Source: JAYSSF01 sp043720715 (lineage in GTDB: Bacteria; Patescibacteriota; Gracilibacteria; Absconditabacterales; Absconditicoccaceae). Taken from it: 7,036 nucleotides of DNA. The position numbers were made by a program, and so were the translations under genes. Shown here piece after piece: positions 1 to 6,977 of the stretch (positions are counted from its first letter, which is position 1; each line of letters begins with the position of its first letter). The stretch is from NCBI GenBank assembly GCA_043720715.1, contig JAYSSF010000041.1, forward strand, positions 1 to 7,036, in the 5' to 3' direction. The notes under the pieces were generated by a model that was given only the letters and a program-made list of their open reading frames with translations, made no database searches and was not told the DNA's origin.

Positions 1-38
1 TAGTAACTTATTTTCAAGGAACATTACTCATTAGTTGT

Positions 39-89
39 CCTCATTCATCCCAATCGCAGCAGAGCTGCGGGGTATTCTGAGGCTTTTTT
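39..89 (+). terminator. Strong rho-independent terminator for a gene left of the window
   Basis: A long hairpin ends in six T residues on the plus strand (84-89). The core stem is CGCAGC (55-60) with GCTGCG (64-69) around an AGA loop. It is extended by ATCCC against GGGTAT with a bulge, and closed by CCTCA (39-43) with TGAGG (78-82). The orientation means it stops transcription coming from the left, so a plus-strand gene probably ends at or just before position 1. TAG and TAA triplets stand at 1-6 but cannot be assigned to a frame. It faces the minus-strand terminator at 93-118, the usual layout between convergent transcription units. Confidence 0.75.
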
Positions 90-92
90 GAT

Positions 93-118
93 AAAAAAAC
101 TCGACATTACTGCCGAGT
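93..118 (-). terminator. Rho-independent terminator after the tRNA-like element
   Basis: On the minus strand, ACTCGGCA pairs with TGTCGAGT (8 pairs, one G-U) around a GTAA loop, followed directly by seven T residues. It is the last minus-strand signal of the cluster. Its first arm, ACTCGGCA, is the same octamer that forms the hairpin inside the neighbouring degenerate tRNA copy (163-181), so the two elements share sequence. Confidence 0.8.
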
Positions 119-124
119 GCTTTA

Positions 125-205
125 TGATCCGGGTGGGATTCGAATCCACGACAAAAAGATTTACTCGGCAGCATGCCGAGTACCGACTAAACTACTAATA
201 AAATC
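125..205 (-). pseudogene. Degenerate tRNA-Lys copy with a hairpin replacing the anticodon arm
   Basis: Bases 126-161 match the 3' part of the intact tRNA-Lys (247-282) with one difference in 36, covering the acceptor 3' strand, T arm and variable region. The D-loop octamer TACCGACT is also shared. The remainder is altered. The 5' acceptor strand is GATTTTA instead of GATCCGG, leaving two mismatches and two G-U pairs against CCGGATC. The T stem has an A-C mismatch. The anticodon arm is replaced by a perfect 8-bp hairpin (163-170 with 174-181, loop of 3), so no normal anticodon can be presented. It cannot be a working elongator tRNA. It is most simply a decayed duplicate, though a tRNA-derived small RNA is possible because it lies between two terminators. 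Confidence 0.7.
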
Positions 206-211
206 TGAAAT

Positions 212-239
212 AAAAAAACCTCAGTCACGACAACCAAGG
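212..239 (-). terminator. Terminator downstream of tRNA-Lys
   Basis: On the minus strand, CCTTGGTT pairs with GACTGAGG-type sequence (8 pairs, three of them G-U) around a 5-base loop at 219-239, followed by seven T residues (212-218). It begins about six bases after the tRNA 3' end. It should end the tRNA transcript and separate it from the degenerate copy. Confidence 0.65.
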
Positions 240-245
240 ATATTT

Positions 246-318
246 TGATCCGGGTGGGATTCGAACCCACGACAAAAAGATTAAGAGTCTTCTGCTCTAC
301 CGACTGAGCTACCGGATC
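246..318 (-). tRNA. tRNA-Lys (anticodon CUU)
   Basis: The minus strand folds as a full cloverleaf. The acceptor stem is GATCCGG with CCGGATC and discriminator A. The D arm is GCTC/GAGC around AGTCGGTA. The anticodon stem GAAGA/TCTTT carries loop CTCTTAA, giving anticodon CTT, which reads AAG lysine codons. The T stem GTGGG/CCCAC encloses TTCGAAT. The 3' CCA is not encoded, since AAA follows the discriminator, so it must be added enzymatically. The gene lies 29 bases after the mscL stop codon and has its own terminator. The tRNA-Gly(UCA) required by the recoded UGA is not in this window. Confidence 0.95.
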
Positions 319-320
319 AC

Positions 321-343
321 AGGGAAATACTATATATTTCCTT
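321..343 (-). repeat. Short inverted repeat between mscL and tRNA-Lys
   Basis: AGGGAAATA (321-329) pairs with TATTTCCTT (335-343) around a five-base loop, with one G-U pair. No T-run follows on the minus strand, so it is not a standard terminator. It could be an RNA processing or stabilising structure between mscL and the tRNA if they are co-transcribed. No experimental analogue is known to me. Confidence 0.45.
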
Positions 344-347
344 AATA

Positions 348-647
348 TTATTTAACTTTTACTTCAAGCTGCTTTACAACAATAAACACAAGCAATCAAA
401 CAACCAAGAATGTAATCAATTTCGCAAGTGCCTTACCATACAAGATACCGTTCCAAGAGAGATCTTCGAGCTTATCAAGGTGTAATTTCTTGAGAAGTGG
501 TGATAAGATCGCAGGCGTAACAACATCTTCCACAACCGTACTTACCAAATCATTAACCTTAGCGGCAATAATCAAACCAATCGCTACTCCAATCACTTCA
601 TACTGATAAAGGAAGGCTGTAAATTCTTCAGCAAATGACATTATCAT
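348..647 (-). CDS. mscL: MscL-type large-conductance mechanosensitive channel (code 25)
   Basis: MscL is a homopentameric inner-membrane pore that opens under membrane tension and releases solutes during osmotic downshock. Read with UGA as glycine the product is 99 aa, ending at TAA. In order it has a short amphipathic N-terminus with AEEF; a first membrane helix near residues 17-48 with the family-like run GVAIGLIIAAKVNDLVSTVV; the post-helix VTP motif; a short loop around WNGILYG; a second helix near 73-94; and a charged tail (KQLEVKVK). The family is often about 130-150 aa, so the loop and C-terminal bundle are short. The standard code would stop at residue 84 inside the second helix, whereas glycine there (TGA at 396-398) restores the complete helix. 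ATG at 647 is used; ATG at 641 (MSFAEEF) is equally plausible because neither has a Shine-Dalgarno site. The assignment rests on layout and motif resemblance, not on a search. Confidence 0.75.
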
Positions 648-685
648 AAGGGTAAAGAGTAAAAACTATATAAATAGCTTGTGCA

Positions 686-715
686 ACTATATAACAAAAT
701 TGATCACTAAATCAA
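686..715 (-). promoter_or_regulatory. Candidate sigma70-type promoter for mscL
   Basis: On the minus strand TTGATT (710-715) and TATAGT (686-691) are separated by 18 bases, matching the -35 consensus at 4 of 6 and the -10 consensus at 5 of 6. Transcription would start near 679, about 30 bases before the mscL start. It lies in the 79-base gap after the AMMECR1-like gene. AT-rich DNA gives chance matches, so this is tentative. Confidence 0.35.
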
Positions 716-726
716 GTTATAGTATT

Positions 727-1176
727 TTATTTGACTGTTGTGGTGATAATCTTTCTATCTGATTTGATCGTATATACTCATACCATGCCCTGTAGTTGAT
801 ATTTCTGCTTCATGAGATTAAGTCATTGACTGAGGTTTTGAATACCAGCAGTATGAGGGAGCAATACTCCAATCTGTAGTCCATCGGAGGTCGTAAGAGC
901 AAGTCAGACTTCCTCGTGATTCATATCTGCTAATGATGAGTAGTCCGTCACCTCTTGTATGTCAATGATAATATCACAAATCAATGTTGTAATAGGAGTA
1001 GCACTCTGGCTAAAGCTCTTATACAACTTTCCTAAGACTTCAGTCCGAGGACGATCCGTCGCCAAAGCACCAGCACTACCAATCACTACACTCCCATTCA
1101 TACAAGTAAGAAATAATCCCTTGGACTGATCCTGAGGGTAGAACTGTGTGATGAGAGTGATAAGTTGATCGTACAT
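727..1176 (-). CDS. Small AMMECR1-like domain protein (code 25)
   Basis: The product is 149 aa with three in-frame UGA codons read as glycine (residues 91, 118, 133), ending at TAA. The standard code would cut it to 90 aa. It resembles AMMECR1-domain proteins in outline. An early segment, MNGSVVIGSAGALATDRP, stands where that family has its RGCIG-type motif. A hydrophobic strand near residues 64-75 (TLICDIIIDIQEV) follows, then LTTSDGLQIGVLLPHTAG near 93-110, which matches the family's GL...GLLLPQV stretch. The usual Cys of the RGCIG motif is not aligned here. AMMECR1 proteins are cytoplasmic and their biochemical role is poorly defined, so no function is assigned. It lies 85 bases after rpoC with no clear terminator between and may be co-transcribed with it. 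No membrane segment or signal peptide is seen. Confidence 0.55.
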
Positions 1177-1186
1177 AATAAGTCAT

Positions 1187-1214
1187 AGGTTAGAGGTTAG
1201 AGGTTAGAGGTTAG
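1187..1214. repeat. Four perfect tandem copies of a 7-base repeat
   Basis: AGGTTAG occurs four times head to tail without a mismatch (CTAACCT on the gene strand), in the 85-base gap between rpoC and the AMMECR1-like gene. CATAATAAG (1174-1182) and CTTATTATG (1220-1228) flank the array as a 9-base inverted repeat, the left arm overlapping the ATG of the AMMECR1-like gene. Beyond it, 1231-1250 contains looser CTATAACC/TATACCC sequence that may be decayed repeat. The array lies 10 bases from the start codon, so changes in copy number could alter the leader. Confidence 0.9.
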
Positions 1215-1261
1215 AAAGTCTTATTATGACCTATAACCTATATACCCTATACCATAATAAA

Positions 1262-4200
1262 TTACATCTCAATTCCTGCCATCAAATCCTTTTGTTGATC
1301 AAAGTTTGTACCAATTGGTAGTAATCTACCAAGAATAACGTTACTCTTGAGATCATCAAGTCTGTCGATTGATCACTGTAGTGAATTATCTACCATTACT
1401 CTAACAGTTTCTTGGAAGGAAGCTGAAGACAACCATCCTTCTCACTCTTTCGCGATTTGAGTCAGACCAAGTACTAATCTTGCACCCTTTGCAATTGTCT
1501 TATTTTGAGCAGCCATCTCGTTGTTGGTTGCGAGGAATTCTTCATATCTGATCAACGATCCAGGCACAAAACTTGTATCTCCAGCATCCTCGATCATTAC
1601 CTTACAGAACATCTGCTTCACTACAATCTCCATATATTTATCATTTACATCTTGACCTTGTGAAGTATATACTCTCTTCATTTCTTTGACCACATATAAC
1701 TGTGCAGCCAGATCTCCCATTGTTTTTTGATATTCCTTGATATCAAGTGTTCCTCCTGTCAAGATTTGTCCCTTTGCTACCGTATCTCCGTCTTTGACTT
1801 TGATTGATGTATTTGGGGCTGACTTCTGTGTGAGTGAGTTCACTACACCCAAGATGAGAATATCTTCTTTGATTGCGATAACTTGACCATCTTCCTTGAC
1901 TTTGAGCTTACTAACTCATTTTGATGCGTATGAGCTACCCTTCTTGAGTGTTGTACCAGGCTTGACAGTAGCTTTATATCATTCCTTCACTGGATAATAT
2001 CTCTTATCAGCTTCGCCCACTACTTCAATTTCAAATAATTTACCATTTTCGTGGATTCTCACTGTACCTTCAAATGGAGCGATCACCGCCTTACGGGCAG
2101 GATTTCTCACTTCAAGAAGCTCGTTGAGTCTCTCCATACCTCATGTAATATCTCATTCTGCCTGTACTCAAACCAAGTGACGAGTATTCATTGTCAACTG
2201 CGTACCAGGTTCTCCGATAGATTGTGACGCCAAGATTCCAATTGGAACTCCGAGCTTGATCACTTGTCTGGATGATAGATCCATACCAAAACACTTTTGA
2301 CATACTCCGCTTTGGGTATGGCATGTGAGAGGTGATCTAACAGCGACACTATCAATCTCACTTATTGTAAATGCTTCAAGTACTTGTTTATCAATAAATG
2401 AATCCTTGGTATAAAGAGCTTTGCCATGCTCATCAAGTACATCCTTGGCAAGATATCTACCATACAAGAGATCCATAAATGTCTCACCTCTTGATTCAGC
2501 TTCATATTTATCAATGATGATAAATTCATGAGTACCACAATCATTTTCTTTGACGATTACCTCTTGTGACGAATCACACAATCTACGAGTCAGATATCCA
2601 GCATCTGCAGTCTTAAGTGCAGTATCGGCACGACCTTTACGAGCACCATGTGCTGAGATAAAGTATTCCAATGGAGAAAATCCTTCCATATATGATGACT
2701 TGATTGGCAATTCGATAATTTTACCAGATGGAGATACTACCATACCCTTCATACCTCCGATATGAGCCAAGTTTGATACTTTACCTCTCGCACCAGATTC
2801 AGTCAGCATATAGAAGTCATTCGCTATTTCTTGATCAACTTGATCTTTATAAATTGTCTTGATCTTGCTTTCTACCTGTTCTACGATCTGCATCCAGTGC
2901 TGTACAAGCAATCTTGATTTTTCTTCATCAGATAGGAATCCATAATACCATTGATCTTGGATAAGTTTGGCGTCATCATCACCTTGTTTGATCATTTCTT
3001 GCTTATCTTGTGGGATCAAAATATCGAAGATATTCGTCGATACAGCTGACTTCGTTGCATACTTAAATCACATATCTTTGATAGCATCAGCAACAGTGAC
3101 CATCACTTCTGGACCACAGAGGTCATATGTTTTATCGAGTATCTTTTTGAGGATTTTGTTGGTAATCTTGACATCAGTCATTTCCGTAAACTGAAGTTGT
3201 TCAGGCAAGATAGAATTGAAGATCACTCTACCAGCAGTCGTAGTAATATAACGATCGCCAAACTTGATCACGACCAAGTCAGTAATAGATACATTGCCAA
3301 GTTCTACATGATTGATCACCTGAGCAATCGATGAAAATCTACCTACTGGCTTCGCTCCATGAGCACTCTGATAAGTAAGCGAATACACTCACAATACAAT
3401 ATCCTGAGCAGGCGCAATAACCGGTTCACCTGATGCAGGCTTGAGGATATTGTGAGCTGACGATACAATTGTTCTTGATTCATTTTGTGCGTCTTCTCAC
3501 AGTGGGAGGTGGACAGCCATCTGATCTCCATCGAAGTCGGCATTAAACGCTGGACATACAAGAGGATGGATACGGATCGTCTTACCAGGCATCAATTTGA
3601 CCTTAAACGCTTGAATAGACAAACGGTGCAATGTAGGAGCACGGTTGAGGAGTACATATTTATCTTTGATTACTTCATGAAGAATCTCAAGAGCTACAGG
3701 ATCTTGTTCTTTGATGAGTTTTTCTGCTTGCTTCGGAGTATATGCGATATTCCTCTCGATCAACTTGGAGATGATAAACGGCGAGAAGATACGCACTGCA
3801 ATATACAATGGTAATCCACACTCATCAAGCTTCAAATCTGGACCAACAGTAATTACTGATCTACCTGAGTAATCTACTCTCTTACCGAGCAAGTTCTTAC
3901 GGAAGATACCTTCTTTACCACTGAGCATATCAGTCAATGATCTGAAGACCTTACCACCATTTGCTCCCTTACTACTACCCTTTTCACCTACCATGAGGTT
4001 ATTGATCGACTCTTGGAGAAGTCTGATTTCATTTTTCTTGACTACATCTGGCATACCTACTTGGATCATCTTCTTGAGTCTCAAGTTTCTCTGCACTACT
4101 CTACGATAGAATTGGTTAACATCTGATGATGCAAATCTACCTCCATCAAGCTGTACTACCGGTCTCAGATCTGGTGGTACTACTGGAAGATATTTGAGTA

Positions 4201-5092
4201 TCATCCATTCTGGTCTTACATCAGACACATACAGATTGATCAGAAGTCTAAGAAGTTTGAACGTCTTCTTTCTTTCTTCACCTTTGATCTCTTTGAATCT
4301 TGCAATTACTTCTTGAATATATGATTGTACATCGATGATACTGAGTAAGTCTAAGATCGCATCACTACCAGATTTAAACTTGAAAACATTATCATGCTTA
4401 TAGAAGAAGTTACGATAGTCTGACTCCAAGATTGTTGCCCCTTGCTTGAGTCATGCGAGGATTGACCTGATTCTATTATATTCTTTTTCGAGTGTGATCT
4501 TATTATCATCGTATGCTTTTTTGATCTCCTTCAGACTCATACCACTGATACTTGATATACCATTATTCTCTTCCGCAGCTTTATTTTCTTCTGCGACGAT
4601 TTCTTCCAGTTCTTTGATCTTACCAGAAAATACCTGTTCGAGATTGACGATCATCTCCTGCATCTTCTCAGCAGATACATCAGCAGTAACGATATATTTG
4701 ACATAGTACAAAATCTTCTCGATCTCCGCAGTCGATAGACCCAACAACAAACCAATACGAGATGGTGTCGCCTTATAGTACCAGATATGAACCACAGGGC
4801 AAGCAAGCTCGATATGACCCATACGCTCACGACGTACTCTACTATTGGTCACTTCTACTCCACATCTTTCACACACGATACCTTTATATCTGACTCCTTT
4901 GTATTTTCCACAGCTACATTCGTGTGGTTTTACAGGTCAGAAGATGGCCTCACAGAAGAGTCCTTTGAGTTTAGGTTTTCCTGTTCTATAATTGATTGTC
5001 TCTGGAGACTCTACGGTACCATATGACCATTTGAGAATCTCTTGTGGTGAAGCGAGCGTTACCATCAATCCATCGAAGCTTGGCTTGTGCAT
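1262..5092 (-). CDS. rpoC: DNA-directed RNA polymerase subunit beta' (code 25)
   Basis: RpoC carries the catalytic magnesium site of the cytoplasmic RNA polymerase core with beta, two alpha and omega. The product is 1276 aa, ending in TAA, and is complete from FDGLMVTLASP to the C-terminal NVILGRLLPIGT motif. Visible parts: zinc site 1 at C59, C61, C74, C77 (the E. coli spacing); a charged coiled-coil clamp insertion near 110-210; the NADFDGD metal-binding loop at 517-523; the bridge helix from HGARKGRADTALKTADAGY, near 815-838; zinc site 2 at C852, C924, C931, C934; the trigger loop near 957-985; and FQET near 1226. Twelve in-frame TGAs encode glycine at residues 52, 214, 532, 568, 675, 975, 980, 984, 1038, 1059, 1217 and 1240. 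ATG 5092 is chosen because it puts LASP at the usual distance and a TAA lies upstream in frame. No Shine-Dalgarno site precedes it. rpoB is not adjacent. Trigger-loop residues NTRH replace the usual bacterial RTFH. Confidence 0.98.
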
Positions 5093-5408
5093 AGAATCAA
5101 TATCAAATAATAAAAGAAAAAATCGTCTGTGAGTATCCCCGTGGATGGTTCAAAGCGGTTATATAAATTCTGAGGAGATGAGGATCACAACCAAACATCA
5201 AGCTTCGTCAGATCGTCTACTTATAGCAACGATTGGGCTCTTACGATGAATATCATGGCGCTCAGATTCTCTACTGTCGGCATGTCTAGGTATGACCAAC
5301 ACATAGAATTTGATAGCTGAAGTATAACCATTGAGTAGTAGAATGCAAGTCAGATACTCTTGTATGTCACCGCAAAATTAAATTATTAGCAATGGGGTTT
5401 TTTGTTTC
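5093..5408. other. Gene-free stretch upstream of rpoC; probable leader or intergenic repeat
   Basis: About 315 bases without a recognisable gene separate rpoC from the upstream lipoprotein gene's terminator. Parts of 5171-5300 look more GC-rich than the other spacers, which are mostly A/T. With TAA and TAG as the only stops, one minus-strand frame is open from 5377 to TAA at 5159-5161, in the same register as rpoC. The plus strand is open in the same codon boundaries from 5114 to TAG at 5335-5337. Neither translation resembles a family I know, neither has a convincing start site, and both being open argues that neither is selected as protein. It may be a long 5' untranslated leader of rpoC or part of a dispersed intergenic repeat. 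A short cotranscribed leader peptide cannot be excluded. Confidence 0.5.
5321..5348 (-). promoter_or_regulatory. Weak candidate promoter for rpoC
   Basis: On the minus strand TTGCAT (5343-5348) and TATACT (5321-5326) are 16 bases apart. The -10 box matches consensus at 5 of 6 and the -35 box at 3 of 6. If used, the rpoC transcript would have a leader of roughly 220 bases. Since the preceding gene ends in a terminator, rpoC needs a promoter somewhere in 5093-5408, but this particular site is only a guess. Confidence 0.3.
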
Positions 5409-5436
5409 AAAAAAATCACCCATTTCTGAGTGATTT
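5409..5436 (-). terminator. Rho-independent terminator of the lipoprotein gene
   Basis: On the minus strand AAATCACTC pairs with GGGTGATTT (nine pairs, one T-G) around a six-base AGAAAT loop, and the T-run covers 5415-5409. The hairpin starts 16 bases after the TAG stop of the lipoprotein gene. It separates that gene from rpoC, so rpoC is not simply the second gene of an operon with it. Confidence 0.85.
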
Positions 5437-5452
5437 GAGATCATTATTTGGA

Positions 5453-6226
5453 CTATTCAACAAAGAGTTTAAGCGATTTATTAGTGTAAATTGAAGACAT
5501 ACCATTTTCGCCATTTAATCCCACAATATAATAATAGTTCATATCAGCAGGAGAAAATATATAATACCATCAAATATTTCATCAATCGCTGGGCAAATTC
5601 TCTAAACACCTCACTCAAGAACTAGGGTCATAGTTTATATATGCAGGAACAGTATAAGTCACATATCATGAAAACAACTCGTCTGAAGACATCTCCTCTG
5701 ACTTACATCCGAAACCTAATTTCATCGCTTGAATAATATCTATTGGTTTATCGGTTAATCTTTTTTGTTTTTTAAGGATATATGATTTTGTATCACGAGG
5801 TTGATATAGTATATTTCCAGATAATATCGGACTAAACGAACCACTTTCTGTTAAGAATGCCTCATAATAGTAAGAATCACTACCAATAATACTATACTCA
5901 AGATTTAAAGATGGAATTTTATAAAAATGATTATAGCCAGAAATTCAATCACAATACACCCTTCTTGACTCACCTATTCCACCGGTATCAACAACACATC
6001 CCACATGATCTTGTAATTGTAGAAAAAGTGGTGTACCATCATTGGCTTCCACTATTCATGTTACAGAAGCTCTAGAATATATAATCGATCAAAATTCATC
6101 AGAAATATCCTCTTCTCACTGAGAAGTAACTAATCCTGAATTAGTGATAGTATTTCATAAATTAATTTGATGAGAACATCAAGCAAGCAAAAAGACACTT
6201 AGCATAAGAATAAATAAATTTTTCAT
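5453..6226 (-). CDS. Putative secreted lipoprotein of unknown function (code 25)
   Basis: The product is 257 aa, ending at TAG, and is only visible when UGA is glycine: eleven in-frame TGAs occur, so no long frame exists under the standard code. The N-terminus, MKNLFILMLSVFLLAGC, is a classical lipoprotein signal: a short positive start, a hydrophobic core, and lipobox LAGC with Cys17 as the predicted lipidated residue. Gly16 of the lipobox is itself a TGA (6179-6181). The mature part is rich in Ser, Gly, Tyr and Asn with a few further cysteines (near VGCVVDTGG, RVYCDG, GFGCKSEE, GVRCLEN) and no catalytic motif I recognise. It should be anchored on the outside of the membrane. The ATG is preceded by AT-rich sequence with no Shine-Dalgarno site. 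About 11 of some 26 glycines are UGA, a much larger share than in rpoC. No family is assigned. Confidence 0.85.
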
Positions 6227-6245
6227 TGAAAAAAAATAAAGTTTT

Positions 6246-6284
6246 AAAAAACAAAGCTCTTCCCAAGCAAAATGCTTGGGAAGA
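6246..6284 (-). terminator. Perfect 12-bp hairpin with T-run, distal terminator
   Basis: On the minus strand TCTTCCCAAGCA pairs fully with TGCTTGGGAAGA around a three-base loop (6258-6284). AGCTTTG and then six T residues (6251-6246) follow. The T-run begins several bases after the stem, so termination may be weaker than for a canonical signal. It lies 51 bases past the stop of the peptidase-like gene and ends only 20 bases before the lipoprotein start codon, leaving little room for a separate lipoprotein promoter. Confidence 0.65.
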
Positions 6285-6315
6285 AAAATAATATTCTGTA
6301 CGATAATATTATTTT
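6284..6315 (-). terminator. AT-rich hairpin, proximal terminator of the peptidase-like gene
   Basis: AAAATAATATT (6285-6295) and AATATTATTTT (6305-6315) form a perfect 11-bp stem around a nine-base loop. On the minus strand the stem runs straight into T residues (6288-6284). It begins 20 bases after the TAG stop at 6336. The all A/T stem is weak alone, but the GC-containing hairpin at 6258-6284 follows at once. Confidence 0.5.
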
Positions 6316-6335
6316 CAACCACTCAAAGAAGCTAT

Positions 6336-6887
6336 CTAGTACACTGAAATTGCATTAGCTTTCCCTGGATTATTAATACTATTCTTGTGCATTGATGCCA
6401 CAAATCGATCATAATTGCAGTATTTCCGATTGCTTAAACCACTTGCACGAGTGTTTGCTAGTGGGTCAATATACTCTATGATATCTCCTCCGCTAGCCAA
6501 GGTATTTTTGCGTAATCCTATCGCCAGGACATAGTGTCCGCCAACTTTAGTATTATTGTTTGAACCACTTGTATTTGAGACTTGATCTACAATATACGAA
6601 CTAGTAACAGCACTTACTGAGTAATCAGGATTTGATGAAGCGTCCAAGTATAAATTTGAATTATCAACCAAACTTCTGCTATACACACGAGCTTGTAGCA
6701 AAACAAGTACAAAACGATTATATTGTAAGCTCGTCTCAATGAATGCTTTTGTCTGCGTCTGAGTCGCAATATTAAAAGAAGTAGTATGGTTTATCAAATT
6801 TACACTACTATTTGAAGAAGTATATTTATCAAATGTAGTGATATAACCAGGCAACTGATTAGCGTACATTGGCACACCACTCGACAC
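6336..6887 (-). CDS. C39-like cysteine-peptidase-type protein, N-terminus missing or broken
   Basis: The frame from GTG 6887 gives 183 aa, ending at TAG. The C-terminal half has the pattern of C39-type papain-like peptidases: a helix-like stretch KAFIETSLQYNRFVLVLLQ, then VGGHYVLAIGL with His118, then IIEYIDPLA with Asp141, then a YDRF segment. In that family His and Asp belong to the catalytic triad and the nucleophilic Cys lies in an N-terminal CGP-type motif. No such Cys is visible. The open frame continues upstream to a TAG at 6978-6980, and its codons there (GGYYGLIIVSLSNYTG) still look coding but contain no ATG, GTG or TTG start. This suggests a 5'-damaged gene or an undetected start. 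No UGA-glycine occurs in 183 codons, unlike the neighbouring lipoprotein. The substrate is unknown, and the family call rests on the His/Asp pattern alone. Confidence 0.5.
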   Translation of the reverse strand: MSSGVPMYANQLPGYITTFDKYTSSNSSVNLINHTTSFNIATQTQTKAFIETSLQYNRFVLVLLQARVYSRSLVDNSNLYLDASSNPDYSVSAVTSSYIVDQVSNTSGSNNNTKVGGHYVLAIGLRKNTLASGGDIIEYIDPLANTRASGLSNRKYCNYDRFVASMHKNSINNPGKANAISVY

Positions 6888-6977
6888 ATTATTTTTAATG
6901 TGCTTCGCTTTTGTGTCCCATGGCTTAGTACCAGTATAATTACTTAAGGAAACGATGATTAACCCATAGTACCCACC

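Noticed and set aside
125..205. Functional suppressor or glycine tRNA reading UGA
   Set aside because: There is no 7-base anticodon loop with TCA, the acceptor stem is mispaired and the body derives from tRNA-Lys.
1187..1214. CRISPR array
   Set aside because: The unit is 7 bases with no spacers; it is a simple tandem repeat.
2112..2324. Minus-strand open frame inside rpoC (70 codons)
   Set aside because: It lies in another frame across the conserved zinc site 2 and trigger-loop coding region and has no sign of an independent gene.
3485..3814. Plus-strand open frame of 109 codons opposite rpoC
   Set aside because: It is antisense to the catalytic-site region of rpoC, and its composition is explained by the opposite strand.
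1442..4876. Five separate short genes or a decayed rpoC pseudogene
   Set aside because: All breaks are TGA in one frame, no frameshift or TAA/TAG occurs, and the joined product is complete from start to C-terminal motif.
4446..5026. Plus-strand open frames opposite the rpoC N-terminus
   Set aside because: They are shadows of the clamp and zinc-site coding sequence, with no start site or family resemblance.
1262..5092. UGA as tryptophan (code 4) or selenocysteine
   Set aside because: The affected positions are glycines in RpoC homologues, tryptophan is encoded by TGG in the same genes, and UGA is far too frequent for selenocysteine.
5129..5337. Small plus-strand gene starting at GTG 5129
   Set aside because: The same codon register is equally open on the opposite strand, no ribosome binding site is present and no known family is resembled, so it is kept only as part of the gene-free stretch.
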